Source of the DNA: JAIBCC01 sp963763855
GTDB taxonomy: Bacteria > Acidobacteriota > Blastocatellia > Pyrinomonadales > Pyrinomonadaceae
Direction: 5' to 3'
DNA: 64,000 nt
NCBI GenBank assembly: GCA_963763855.1
Contig: CAVXPU010000005.1
Span: 124,001-188,000, forward strand
Shown here: positions 35,252 to 46,279 of the stretch, in pieces
Numbering within the stretch: position 1 is the stretch's first letter
How the letters are laid out: each line of letters begins with the position of its first letter
Notes under the pieces: generated by a model
Seen by the model: the letters and a program-made list of their open reading frames with translations, nothing else
Database searches by the model: none
What the model was told of the DNA's origin: nothing
Program-made: the position numbers and the translations under genes

Positions 35252-38200
35252 TTAGAAATCAAATCTAGCACCAAATTGCACTACCCGATTTGCAAAAGCG
35301 GAAGTTGTTCTGCCAAAAGAGTTGCTGTCAATGTTTAAGTCAGCACCGTAAGAAATTACAGTAGCATTTAACACGTTAAACGCATCCATACTAAACTGAA
35401 GTCTTCTTTTTTCACCTAAACTGAAGTTTTTTCTAATCGAAGCATTGATGTTGAAATAACCAGCTCCGTTGATAAAATTAACCGGCAAATTACCCGTCTC
35501 ACCCGCTTTATTAAAGAACAAGAATTGATTCGGATAATCAGGTGTGTTGATTGGAGCAGCAATTCGAACAGTGCTTAGCGTATAACCTGTCGGAAGTTGC
35601 TGTGTTAAATCAAAATTATTGAGTGTTGGTTGTCCTGGGGCAGTCGCTACTGCATATAGAACACTCGGATTTACGAAATAGACGCCGTTCGGAGTTTTGA
35701 ATATTCCAGTAAGCTTTTTAAGCTCAGCGGCAGATTTAGTGCTGATAGCACCTTGTCTTCCATTTCGGCTGTTAAATGATGAACGTGGGTCAATAACTCC
35801 GAGTGGCGGTCCTGACGTATATTGAATTACAGAAGATAATTGGAATCCTCCGAAGATCGTGTCAATTATACCACCTGAATTATTTAGGAATGCTTTACCT
35901 TTACCAAACGGTAGCTCATAAATGAAATTAGCGTTAATCGCGTGTGTTCTATCATAATCTGCACGTCCGTAGTTAAGGTTAGGTCGGTTATTATCAAGGA
36001 AAGTTCCTTGCCGATTTTGGTCAGCATTTACGTCCGAAAGAATATCGGTCAAACTCTTAGAGAATGTGTAGTTAGCTTGGAAATCAAGTCCTTTGCCCAA
36101 TCTTCTTCTAACTTCAACTTGCAAAGCGTTATAACGATATTTGCCCTCATTGACTAGAATCTCATAGGCAAGAGCATTAGTTCCTGGTTGGAACGCAACA
36201 GTTCCGGCTTGACGACTGATAATATAATTTCTTGCCAAAAGATTTGGGGAATTGGTTCTAAGATTTCCTAAGACCGTAGCATTAGTTAGGCTTAACGTTC
36301 CAGCTCCTAGATTAGCAAATACAGGTAACTGTTGGCTTCCCACAATATTCTGATTAAATGCAGCACTTGTGCAAACGGTGATCGGATTTGTAGTTGAACC
36401 CGCTGGCAAAAGAGTTGCCCCTTGTAAGCGACAATTATTTTGAGCCTTAATAAAATCAGACAGAAATCCATTATTGACAATGTCAACTTGATTAAGGTCT
36501 TTAGTGCGAACAGCTGAATTACTCATTCCGCCAACATACCTGATTTCAAAAACGGTGTTATAGAAAAGATTTCGTTGAATACCGATATTCCATTCGTAGG
36601 TTTGTTGAACTTTAAGATTTGGATCAACTCCAAAGATTGTAGACCCAAAGCCGCCCTCAGCGTTTCTGGTAGAAATCAAATAAGGGATGGCTCGGACGGT
36701 TGGTAAAGTGAACGCTGGAACACCCGTAAAAATGCCACCGGGATTTAGAGCTGCTCTTAAGTCTCCAGTACCTATAGAATTTCTAGCAGTAAGAGCTGCT
36801 GTTCCTAATCCAGGATTAGCGGCAACCAATGTCGAAGCAGCTTTAACATATTCGTCATTGATATATCTGACGGCGAATCCGCCTCTAATGACCAAGTTTC
36901 CTCCAGTCAATCCGCCAATCACACCATTTTCAAAACGAGGTGAATAAGCGAACGAAACACTTGGAGCAAAATTGTTTGTATCCGGATTAAAATATTCGCC
37001 TTCAACACCACTGTTCTTGCCCACTAAATCCAAAACAGCATTAGGGTTAGATAAACTGCCGAGAATATCACCGTTATTTACGACTGGTTCGAGATATTTT
37101 TCTTGCGGCGTTCTGAGAGGAAGATAGTAGTCGTATCTTAATCCAAGATTCAGAGAAAAATTTGGTTTTGCTCTCCAGTTGTCTGAAATATAACCAGACA
37201 ACGTGTTATATTTGAATGTTTGGAGGTTAGGTATGAAAGCATAGCCTTCCTCAGGGCTTACTAAATTAGCACTCACCGATGCTCCGCCAACCAATCCGGC
37301 TAATGTATTCCGCAACGTATTGGCACGAGCCAAATCAGTCGCGTTGATTCCGGTTAAAAGATTAGCTGCCAAAACAGGTGTCTGTGTGTTTCCTCCTGAG
37401 CCAAGAATCGTGTAGGTAGGAGTTGATGCTGCCAAATTACTGGAAGTAACATCGTAATACTCAAACTGTCCGCCCATACGGAAAGAATGATTTCCTCTTG
37501 AATAAACTGAATTGTTTTGGAAAGTATATAGTTTCGTATCACGTCCTTGAGCTCTGAATGAACCTTCAGGGTTCGTAAACAGTGCTTGAGAGATTAAGTA
37601 ATTCGCAGGAACATTAGTCTCATTAAAGAATGGGGCTGAAAATTGTAATCCAAAACGAAACTCAGTTGAAAAACTATTGGTTGGTGTTAGCCGATAAGAT
37701 GTGACGAAGAAATCGGTCGGACCGCCCTGCGTTACAAATGGAGTAGTTGAAAATCCGGCAGCTTGATCAGCTCTTTGATTATCTTCGTTAGTTCTCTTAT
37801 AAATCAAGTTAAGTGAATTCTTTTCATTTATATCAAGGTCAAATCGTCCTGCATAGTTACTTCTGGTAGCTCCGTTCGATCTGCTGAAGTTAACAGTTTG
37901 AAGATAATTGATGCCAGTGGGTATTCCCGTCGCAGAAGTTGGCAACAAATCAAGCAAACGTGTTTTGATGATCGGATCTACTGCTAAAACACCGCCGGCA
38001 TTCGCAAATAATGTTTGGTTAGCAGCCGTAGTTAAATTAAATCCCGTGCCATTTAAAACATTGACCGTTCTGGTAACATTATCTGTGCCGACATAAGTAA
38101 AGTTGCCTGTTCTTGCTTCAGGCAAAAGTGTTGTTGCACTGGCTGATACTTGTTGGGCTAGTCTAAAGCCTTCGTAGTTGAAAAAGAAGAATCCTTTATT

Positions 38201-39076
38201 TTTCAAAAACATTGGACCGCCTTCGCCGAAATTGAAGACAGGAACAGGTCCGCCAATCGTTCCACCATATTGATTTCTATTCAAAAATGGTTTTTTTACG
38301 TTATTAAAATTATTTGCCCAAGTATTAGCCGTAAAAGCTGAATTTCGATTAACGGCATATAATGAACCATTAAATTTATTTCCACCGCGAGGAGTAACCA
38401 ATTGCACAACAGAAGAGCCACCACCTTGCTCAACTCCGGCATTTTGTGTAATAACTGTGACTTCACTTACGTCATCAACAGTCGGACGGTCTGCCACAAA
38501 AACACCTGTTCTGATAAAGTTATCCTGAACATTGACACCGTCTCTGGTAATTGTGGTTGATGCTGATCTTTGACCACTAATTGAATTTGTGGTGGCATTG
38601 GCTCCGGCTTGTAAACTAACCAATGAAAGCGGGTTTCTACCGTCAATTGGTAGTTCCCTGACTTGTTGAGTCGAGATAGAAGTGCTTAATTCTCCGTTTG
38701 TTGAATTAACCAATTCACCTGACGAAGTAATAGTAACTTCTTCGCTAACGCCGCCAACTTCCATTGTAATAGTTAATGAAGATTCTCGACCTACATCGAC
38801 TTTCACATCTTTTGTAACGAATTTTTTATAACCTGACGCATTAATGGTAACCGTGTATGTTCCAAAATCTAGCTGAGATACCGCAAACGATCCTGCGTCG
38901 CTGGTTGTTACAGTTCTTTCACGACCTGTCTGATTATCCTTGATTACTACCGTAGCTCCAGGAATCACACCATCGGGTGCAGATACTATTCCTGAAAGTG
39001 TGCCAGTAGTAGTCTGTGCAATTGTAAATATGCTAAACGAAATTAATAGCATACAAACAAGAATTACTTTTTTCAT
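35252..39076 (-). CDS. Oar-like TonB-dependent receptor 1
   Basis: An intact 1274-residue outer-membrane protein. It has a signal peptide (F-T-I-A-Q), a carboxypeptidase-regulatory/Ig-like domain (residues about 22-105, G-T-L-S-G-I-V-S-A-P-D-G), a plug-like segment (about 120-230) and a long C-terminal beta-barrel ending in the aromatic R-F-D-F. The family (Oar-like, carboxypeptidase regulatory-like TonB receptors) is greatly expanded in Acidobacteriota and is thought to import large substrates such as oligosaccharides or peptides. The ligand is unknown. The paralogue at 39449-43313 shares order, length and terminator. A degenerate -24/-12 element lies upstream. Confidence 0.9.
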   Translation of the reverse strand: MKKVILVCMLLISFSIFTIAQTTTGTLSGIVSAPDGVIPGATVVIKDNQTGRERTVTTSDAGSFAVSQLDFGTYTVTINASGYKKFVTKDVKVDVGRESSLTITMEVGGVSEEVTITSSGELVNSTNGELSTSISTQQVRELPIDGRNPLSLVSLQAGANATTNSISGQRSASTTITRDGVNVQDNFIRTGVFVADRPTVDDVSEVTVITQNAGVEQGGGSSVVQLVTPRGGNKFNGSLYAVNRNSAFTANTWANNFNNVKKPFLNRNQYGGTIGGPVPVFNFGEGGPMFLKNKGFFFFNYEGFRLAQQVSASATTLLPEARTGNFTYVGTDNVTRTVNVLNGTGFNLTTAANQTLFANAGGVLAVDPIIKTRLLDLLPTSATGIPTGINYLQTVNFSRSNGATRSNYAGRFDLDINEKNSLNLIYKRTNEDNQRADQAAGFSTTPFVTQGGPTDFFVTSYRLTPTNSFSTEFRFGLQFSAPFFNETNVPANYLISQALFTNPEGSFRAQGRDTKLYTFQNNSVYSRGNHSFRMGGQFEYYDVTSSNLAASTPTYTILGSGGNTQTPVLAANLLTGINATDLARANTLRNTLAGLVGGASVSANLVSPEEGYAFIPNLQTFKYNTLSGYISDNWRAKPNFSLNLGLRYDYYLPLRTPQEKYLEPVVNNGDILGSLSNPNAVLDLVGKNSGVEGEYFNPDTNNFAPSVSFAYSPRFENGVIGGLTGGNLVIRGGFAVRYINDEYVKAASTLVAANPGLGTAALTARNSIGTGDLRAALNPGGIFTGVPAFTLPTVRAIPYLISTRNAEGGFGSTIFGVDPNLKVQQTYEWNIGIQRNLFYNTVFEIRYVGGMSNSAVRTKDLNQVDIVNNGFLSDFIKAQNNCRLQGATLLPAGSTTNPITVCTSAAFNQNIVGSQQLPVFANLGAGTLSLTNATVLGNLRTNSPNLLARNYIISRQAGTVAFQPGTNALAYEILVNEGKYRYNALQVEVRRRLGKGLDFQANYTFSKSLTDILSDVNADQNRQGTFLDNNRPNLNYGRADYDRTHAINANFIYELPFGKGKAFLNNSGGIIDTIFGGFQLSSVIQYTSGPPLGVIDPRSSFNSRNGRQGAISTKSAAELKKLTGIFKTPNGVYFVNPSVLYAVATAPGQPTLNNFDLTQQLPTGYTLSTVRIAAPINTPDYPNQFLFFNKAGETGNLPVNFINGAGYFNINASIRKNFSLGEKRRLQFSMDAFNVLNATVISYGADLNIDSNSFGRTTSAFANRVVQFGARFDF

Positions 39077-39201
39077 AAATTTATTTAGTTATCCTCAAAT
39101 TAGTTCCAATACACTAAAATAATGAGATAGCTATCTTCTTTTTTTAGTGTTGTTGTAGTTCAAATTTCATGTAACTGAAACCGTTGGAACATATATTATC
39201 A

Positions 39202-39213
39202 ATTATTGTGCCA
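39202..39213 (-). promoter_or_regulatory. Degenerate sigma54-type element upstream of receptor 1
   Basis: On the minus strand TGGCAC (39213-39208) is followed after five bases by TTGAT. The -24 part is perfect but the -12 GC is GA, a serious defect, about 125 bases before the start codon. It is listed because a perfect copy precedes the paralogue; a sequencing error or loss of function are both possible. Confidence 0.35.
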
Positions 39214-39282
39214 AAAGACTCAAGATCCTAAAGACATTGTAGTTATCAAGAATTTTCGTTCTTTATAGGGCTGATTAAAACG

Positions 39283-39307
39283 ATATTTTGAATAAAATTC
39301 AAAATAT
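39283..39307. promoter_or_regulatory. Perfect 11-3-11 palindrome upstream of receptor 1
   Basis: ATATTTTGAAT, AAA, ATTCAAAATAT: a 25-base palindrome about 70 bases upstream of the candidate -24 element. This is the distance expected of an enhancer site for a sigma54 activator, but it is AT-rich and could also be a terminator-like structure. Confidence 0.4.
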
Positions 39308-39399
39308 TGCAAAAAATGAATATTTTTGTGTTTTAAGTTTATTAATTCATTTCGTTAAAATAATCGAATCCACAACATCGTGGAACAGGATTAAAAGAA

Positions 39400-39424
39400 G
39401 GCGTTGCCCACAAGAGACAACGCC
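39400..39424 (-). terminator. Terminator after Oar-like receptor 2
   Basis: GGCGTTG (39400-39406) pairs with CAACGCC (39418-39424); the minus strand then runs into TTCTTTTAA. Sequence and position match the terminator of receptor 1. Confidence 0.78.
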
Positions 39425-39448
39425 GCAAGATTTTAAATTAGATTTGAC

Positions 39449-42400
39449 TTAGAATTCAAATCTCATAGCAAACTGCATCGAACGAGCAGCACCTGCTGCT
39501 GTGCTTTGTCCAAATACTGTAGAAGTAATATTTGGGAATTGTGTATTAGCTAAAAAGTTGACATTGTTCAAAACATTGAATGCTTCCATTCTTAATTGAA
39601 CACGCATTGATTCAGTAAAAGTCACATTTTTCAAAAGTGCCGCATTCATGTTAAATGATTTTGGACCGTTGAAGATACTTCTTCCTAGATTACCTGTCGT
39701 TCCTTCTGCAGGATTAAAGAAAACCTGTCCAGCAAACGTAGCATTAGTATTTGCAGGATTTAAATATCCAGGTGAAGCCTGACCTGAAGCATTAAGAATT
39801 GATGGATTAATCCAATAAATTCTTCCATTTGCTTCAGTTATACCTGTTGCCAATTGCTGAATTTGCTGGTTAGTCAGCGTAGAATTTGGCGTTTGTCTTC
39901 CCGAAGAAATATTAACGGTTCCACGTCCGTCAAGAATTGTAATAGGAGCTCCTGATGACCATTGAGCAAGTCCAGAAACTTCCCATCCTCCAATAAGTTT
40001 GTCCAAAATGCCACCTTGATTCAAAAACAACTTTCCTTTACCAAATGGCAACTGATAGATTGCATTGACATTGAATGTATGTGTTTGGTCAAAATCAGCT
40101 CTGGCATACTCAAGTTCCGGTCTGGAATTTAAGAGTAAAGGCTCAAACAGCGTTTGTCCTGTTCCAACTGTATCTGTCAAATTCTTCGAGAAGGTGTAAT
40201 TAGCTTGGAAATACAAACCTTTTGAAAAACGACGACGAAATTCAAGTTGTAATGAATTGTAGTTGTATGAGCCGGCATTAGTAAATAATTCAATTGTTCC
40301 GATATTTGGATTTTGATAGAAATTCAAAAAAGGAACAAGATTTGGACTTGCCAACGTTGGATGATTGTTTAAATTATTTGTAACGAAGGCTTGAGCCGCA
40401 TTAGCTACTGTTCCATTACGCAATTGGGTACTAAAAGCTGTATCTGTAAGGAAAGTTCCAACTAATAATGGACCTGTTCCAAGCGTGCTTGTTTTGAAAA
40501 CAGACAATGCTTGACATCCAACCACAGTTACAGGGTTACAAAACGCAGTAGTCGCACCCGGCAAAGCTAAGTTTGCTTGGGCTCGTTTGAAATCTGCAAG
40601 AAATGCAGCTGGAATTTGTAGCTCATTAAGATTATAACCACGGGCTAAATTTTCACTATTAGTTCCCACGTAACGAACTTCGATTGCCATATTGCCAAAT
40701 TCACGTTGAAAACCAACACTATACTGAGCATTCATTGGATTTTGTAAATTTGGATCAACAGTACCTGCGTTACCAAAGTTGCCTTGTGCGGCATTGTTTT
40801 GCAGAAACGTTCGTGGAGGAGCAATAAACGTTGGGGCAGCAATCGGTGTTAATGAAGTGCTGACACGATCGTTCAGATTCGTATTGGCTCCACCTACTGG
40901 ACCAATAGCATTTGCCGATGACCTGCCTAGTCCAAAGTTACCGGTTCCAGCAGAAGTCAATGTATTGTTAAGAGTAGTAATAATTGAATCATTGATATAG
41001 GTTTGGCTGTAGCCGCCTCTGATTACGGATTTGCCTTCTGAACCAAAAATAAAATTCAGAATTCCTGATTCAAAGTTAGGCGACCACGCAATACCAAACG
41101 ATGGAGCGAAATTATTGTAATCAGTATTGTAAAAACGATACTCCTGACCAATATTTGTGCCAACTACGTTGAAAGTGCCATTACCGCTTAGTAATGAAGC
41201 TGCAGGATTATCCAAATCAGATAAAACAGGCTCTAAAGCCAATCCGCTCTCAAGTTTTAGGGCTGGAAATAACTCATATCTCACTCCCAATGAAACTGTC
41301 AAGCCACGAGCTAATGACCAACGATCTGATGCGTAGAGCGAATGATTCCAGTTTAAGAACGGGGCAAGTTGACGAACACGCTGGAAAGGCGAGGTAACAC
41401 TCTCTTGATTAAAAGAAACGGTTCCCCTGTTGACCAAGCCACCTAAAAGTGCGAGTAACCCATTCGCAGTTCCGAGTTGTGTAGTGTTTATTCCACCAGC
41501 GGCTGTAAAGTTAGCTGGTGCTAAGGTCGTTGTTGTGGCGGTTGTTGCACTTGTAGTTCCAAGCGCATAAAAAGGAACAATAAATGCGTCGTTATAAGAT
41601 TGAACTTCGTATTTTTGATATTGTCCGCCAAATTTCAAAGAGTGTTTTCCAACAATCCAGTTCAGGTTATCTGCAATAGTAGTTACACGATTGTTACGAC
41701 CTTGATCAAGAAAAACATTCTGCGGACTATCAATAAGCCCAGCAAGTAAATTGGTATTGGTCGTTCCCGAAGTTCCCAAATTAAATGATGGATAATCACT
41801 TACACGATCAAAAGGAACTTCAATTTTGAATCGACCATAACGAATTTCATTGACAATATTACTTGAAAAAGCACGACGATAAGATACCGTTACCTGCTCA
41901 TTCTTTGGCAAATTGTGTTACATCAGGAATTGGATTGTATCCTTGGTTATCCACATCAGGGCGGTCATTATTATCCTTATTCCAATTATATACCACACTA
42001 AACGAATCTCTTTCGGTGGCATCATAATCGAATCTGTTTTGAATAAGTTGATTGCGTTTGACTCTGAGAACGGTTAAATCCATAACCCGTAGTGTTGAGC
42101 GAATCGCCACCTGTAGTATTCCCTGCAGTTGGCAAAAGAGCTAAATATCTTGCTTGAATAATAGGATCAATTGTCGCTGGAATTCCCGGCAATCCTTGTG
42201 CGATAGCGAAAGACAATATATTTGGGATTGTACAAACACTACCTACTGCACCATCAGGACAAATCGCCGTGGCTGCACCCGCGGTCGCACGATTAAATAC
42301 AAACGCTCCACCTCTGGCACCCGGTGTCAGGATAGTACGTGTAGCACGAGCCGAAAACGGATCTCTGATTCCTTCATAAGAAATAAAAAAGAATCCTTTG

Positions 42401-43313
42401 TTTTTATGGAAAGTCGGACCGCCTTCTCCAAATACTGGTGTTGGAAATGTTCCGCTTACTTTCCCGCCGTATTGATTGCGGTTTCTAAAAGGAATTGGAA
42501 TTCCTTTCGGTTGAGCAGCTGAAACCGATCTGTTGTTGAAAAAGTTATTTGCACCAAAAGCAGAATTACGATTGTAAGCAAATAAGGCTCCATGAAGATC
42601 TTTTGTTCCACGAGGAGTAACAAGAATAATTTGTGCTCCACCTGAGCCTAAATCTGCTTCTTGATTTCCGGTTGAAATTGTAAATTCGCCTGTATCATCT
42701 ACAGATGGGCGACCGGGTGCAAAATCTGTTGCATTCGCACGAATAAATGGATCGTTGATACTAATACCATCACGCGTGATGTTGGTAGCAGTGGTTCTCA
42801 TTCCATTAATTGAAGTGTTTTGACTTGGGTTACTGGCAACACCGGCTTGCAAGGTAGTCAAATTAAGCGGATTACGTGTAATCAGCGGAAGCGACAAAAT
42901 TTGCTGCGGACTAATTGTTGTTGCCAATTGACTTGACGTGGAAGTAACTAAATCTACTCCAGCCGTTACAGTTACATTCTCCTGAACATTTTCCAATTTC
43001 AAGAGCTGTGGTGAAATTATATTCACGACCCACATCAACCTTGACGTCATTTGAGACCGATGTTTTAAATCCATTAGCCGCAACCGTTATCGAATAAAGA
43101 CCCGGTTCCAACTGAACGAAACTGAAAGCCCCTTGTTCATCAGTTGTTGCAGTTTGTATTCTACCGGTCGAAATATTTCACGGTTACCGACGCATTGGGA
43201 ACAACCCCGTCTGCCGCTGAAACAACTCCTTTGATACTGCCGGTAGGAGTTTGACCAAAAGCTAGGACTGCAACCGACAAAATCGTCAATGCAATCAACA
43301 AAAATTTCTTCAT
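39449..43313 (-). CDS. Oar-like TonB-dependent receptor 2, multiple frameshifts
   Basis: Starts at the ATG at 43313 (AGGAG upstream) with signal peptide L-A-F-G-Q and the same G-S-I-K-G-V-V-S-A-A-D-G domain as receptor 1. Frame changes near 43180, 43000, 42080 and 41900 split it into five readable pieces, but the order is complete: Ig-like domain, plug (I-S-P-Q-Q-I-L-S-L-P), barrel, and C-terminal M-R-F-E-F. Corrected length is about 1280 residues. Clean restarts at each break suggest read errors rather than decay. A perfect -24/-12 promoter lies about 175 bases upstream. Substrate unknown. Confidence 0.8.
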
Positions 43314-43877
43314 TATTTTTAATCTCCTAGGAATTTGTAACGTTCTACTCGCTTTTTAAGCCATATCATCACCCAAACAAGTATTCTGCAAAACAGAATT
43401 ATGTTTAGAATAATCTAGAAAGTTTTTCTGAAATCTCTCTTGTTTATTATTAAAATGTAAATAGCTTTATGTAGGCGGATTTAATTACTAATGAAATTGA
43501 TGCAAAAGATGTGCCAAAAAAATATCATTTATTTTTGCAAGTCTGATTTAAGTCCGGCTGAATAGTATTTTCATTAAGACGTTTTAAACCCTCATTTAAA
43601 CAGTCATTTAGGGTAATTTTCCTAAGAAGGAATTCTATATGGATATTTGCATTCAAACATAGGTTAAGTGGCTTCAATTAGAACTCATCCAGAAATTTGG
43701 ATTATTTACGAATTTTAAGTGTTATTTCTTTAGTTTTATTACCAAAAAACTAATTTCCTCATTGAAATATTTCCCCAAAAACCCACATATTCAAACTTTT
43801 TACTAATCGTCTCGTAATAATTAACAGAATTCAGTTTTGGCTGAAAGCAAATGTGACAAAGGGAGTAAGGTTAAAAA
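43314..43877. other. Divergent intergenic region, receptor 2 and SppA
   Basis: About 560 AT-rich bases without an ORF. It contains the sigma54 promoter at 43501-43516 on the minus strand and GGGAGTAAGG (43861-43870), a likely ribosome-binding region for SppA. No other element is recognised. Confidence 0.6.
43501..43516 (-). promoter_or_regulatory. Sigma54 (-24/-12) promoter of receptor 2
   Basis: On the minus strand TGGCAC, five bases (ATCTT), TTGCA: every consensus position present, with the GG to GC spacing of ten bases. Predicted start near 43488, about 175 bases before the ATG at 43313. Confidence 0.75.
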
Positions 43878-45675
43878 ATGGCAATGTCTAAAGCGGGAAA
43901 AACATTTCTCATCGTTGGCGGAATTATATTCGCGTTATTTTTGGTGGCAATAATTGGGATTGCTTTGATTATTGGCTCAATGGGTGGAGGCAGCAAGAGT
44001 GTTTCGAGCAATAGCGTTTTGGTACTAAACGTTTCGGGAGATTTGCCGGATTATGCACCCGATGACCCAACCGCAAAAATCTTTGGAATGGGACAAGGGC
44101 AATCTTTTACGAGTTTGCTCACGCAGCTTCGTAAGGCAAAGGTGGATAGTCGCGTAAGTGCTGTATTGCTTGATGTTAGCTTTCCGCAAATTGGTTGGGG
44201 TAAGGCTGACGAACTTCGTGATGCGATTGCCGATTTCAAACAATCGGGCAAACCGATTTATGCCTACATGGAAATTGGCATGAACAAGGAATATTACATT
44301 GCTTCGGCTGCCGATAAAGTGTTTTTACCGCCTTCCGGCGATCTTTACATCAATGGTTTTGCGGCTAATGTAATGTTTTATCGCGGCACTTTGGACAAAT
44401 TAGGAGTTGAACCTGAATTCATACAAATCGGCAAATATAAAAATGCACCCGATCAATATCTTCGCAAGGATATGGCTGAAGGGCATCGCGAAGTAATGAA
44501 TTCGATCATGGACAATTATTACAATCGTTATGCTCAAGGCATTGCCGATTCGAGAAAAAATACTCCTGAAGATGTCAAAGCATTGATCGATAATGCTCCT
44601 TTTAACGCGGTAAAAGCCAAAGAAGCAGGTCTGATTGACGGGGCAATGTATCGCGATCAGGTTGACGCGGAATTGAAAAAGCAGCTTGGTTATAAAGACG
44701 AAGAAAAACTTCGTACTGTTCGAATAGTGATTATCGCGAGATTCCGGCAGATTCGCTCGGACTCAATAATGGTTCGGAAGTGGCGGTAATTTATGCTTCA
44801 GGAGCGATCGTTGGCGGACGTTCGGCTGATGGAACATTTGGCGGAGAGCAGACTACAGGTTCGGATACTGTTGTAAAAGCGGTGAACGATGCGGCGGCTG
44901 ACGATTCGATAAAGGCGATAATTATTCGGGTTGATTCTCCGGGCGGTTCGGCTTTGGCTTCGGATCTAATGTGGCACGCAATTGAAAATGCCAAAGCTAA
45001 AAAGAAGCCGGTCGTAGTTTCGATGAGTGATTATGCGGCTTCGGGCGGTTATTACATTTCCTGCAATGCCGATAAAATTGTTGCTCAACCAAATACGCTG
45101 ACGGGTTCAATTGGAATGTTTACCGGAAAAATGAGTCTCAAAGGTTTGTATAATTGGACGGGAATTTCCAATGAATATATTTTACGCGGGAAAAATGCCG
45201 GGCTTTTCCGTGAATCTGAAAAATGGACGCCCGATGAACTCAAAAAGATGAAGGAATCTGCCGATACCGTCTATTACGACAACTTTATTCCGAAGGTCGC
45301 AAAAGGGAGAAATATGACAGTCGAAGCGGTTGACGCAATCGGACAGGGTCACGTTTGGACGGCACACAAGGCAAAGAAAAAGGAATCGTTGACGAAATGG
45401 GCGGAATGGAAAAGGCGATTGAAATCGCGAAAACCTTAGCTAATCCTCCTGCTGACAAAGATGTCCGGCGAGTAGTTTTTCCGGCTCCGCGTCCGTTTTT
45501 TGAAACTATTTTCGACAGCGGCACTACCGAAGCAAAAGCTAAACAGCAAAAAGAAGTTTTGATTCAGGCATTGCCGAAGGAACTGCAGAAGGCATATCGT
45601 CTCGCATCGATTTATGAACAATTGAATCGCGGAGAAACGATTATGATGTTGCCTTTTGATTTGGACATTAAGTAA
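43878..45675 (+). CDS. sppA: Signal peptide peptidase SppA (long form), two frameshifts
   Basis: A membrane-anchored tandem-repeat SppA of about 598 residues after correction. One N-terminal transmembrane helix (I-F-A-L-F-L-V-A-I-I-G-I-A) precedes the first S49 repeat, where the Lys of A-S-A-A-D-K-V-F-L-P matches the catalytic lysine. After a frame change near 44725, the second repeat carries the serine block D-Y-A-A-S-G-G-Y-Y-I and D-S-P-G-G-S-A. Another frame change lies near 45370. SppA digests cleaved signal peptides in the membrane. No operon partners. Confidence 0.85.
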
Positions 45676-45779
45676 ACCAAGCTTCTAAATAGTTGAAGAA
45701 TGAGGAAATGTCTTTTTGGCATTTCCTTATTTTTTGCAAAAATACGTTTACAATTCATCATAATTCAAGGGTGAAAATT

Positions 45780-45938
45780 ATGAAAATGTTAATAAGTTTG
45801 GCACTGGTTTTAACTTTTAGTTTAGCTATTTTTGCAGATATACCACCTCTCCCTACGCCTACAAATGACAAAAAGAACCCTAGCGAGCAAGGCACTTGCA
45901 TTAGCGTAATGCTTTCACAGGAGGGGTTTTTCTGTTAG
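45780..45938 (+). CDS. Small exported protein, unknown
   Basis: 52 residues from the ATG at 45780 (GGGTG upstream). M-K-M-L-I-S-L-A-L-V-L-T-F is a clear signal peptide, cleaved near I-F-A-D, leaving about 33 residues rich in Pro and Thr (P-P-L-P-T-P-T-N-D-K-K) with two cysteines. The end (G-F-F-C) could be artificial, since an open frame continues about 25 codons further in another frame. No family. Confidence 0.45.
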   Translation: MKMLISLALVLTFSLAIFADIPPLPTPTNDKKNPSEQGTCISVMLSQEGFFC

Positions 45939-46009
45939 GACGCTGGCTTATTAAAAAAAATAACATGGCGATTTCCGAACAAGCTACAAAAGCAATTTCT
46001 AACATATAA

Positions 46010-46027
46010 TTTCGAGCCGACTCGAAA
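46010..46027. promoter_or_regulatory. Candidate upstream activator site
   Basis: TTTCGAG-CCGA-CTCGAAA, a perfect 7-4-7 inverted repeat about 112 bases upstream of the -24 element at 46139. The distance suits an enhancer for an NtrC-type activator; binding is inferred. Confidence 0.5.
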
Positions 46028-46138
46028 GCAAACCCATCGCAGCTGCTGATATACCTTATTGGTATTCCATATACTTTTCAGTGCGATTCAAATCTTCTCT
46101 AAATCCAAAATCACACTAAACTCCAATGTTTATGGCTT

Positions 46139-46154
46139 TGGCACACCTCTTGCT
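46139..46154 (+). promoter_or_regulatory. Sigma54 (-24/-12) promoter
   Basis: TGGCAC, ACCTC, TTGCT: a complete match to the sigma54 consensus with ten bases between GG and GC. Predicted start near 46165, about 115 bases before the ATG at 46280. Confidence 0.8.
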
Positions 46155-46279
46155 TGGTACATTTCCGTGAGAGCCGTAAGTCATTATCTTACAGCACTTT
46201 ACAAAACTTTACATTTCTTGAAATTCAACTGAGTTGCGGAAATGAAAGATATTCTAAGGAATAGTTTAGGAGAAAAACA

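Larger units (their letters stand above)
45939..46279. other. Regulatory region upstream of the exported G-x-x-G protein
   Basis: About 340 bases without a convincing gene. It holds the palindrome at 46010-46027, the sigma54 promoter at 46139-46154 and AGGAG (46268-46272) directly before the ATG at 46280. Nothing else was recognised. Confidence 0.6.

Noticed and set aside
34641..35255. A plus-strand frame antisense to the response regulator
   Set aside because: The minus-strand frame has clear receiver and AAA+ motifs; this frame has none and is a shadow.
41160..41175. TGGCAC-N5-TTGG on the minus strand
   Set aside because: The -12 GC is missing and it is inside the barrel-coding region of receptor 2.
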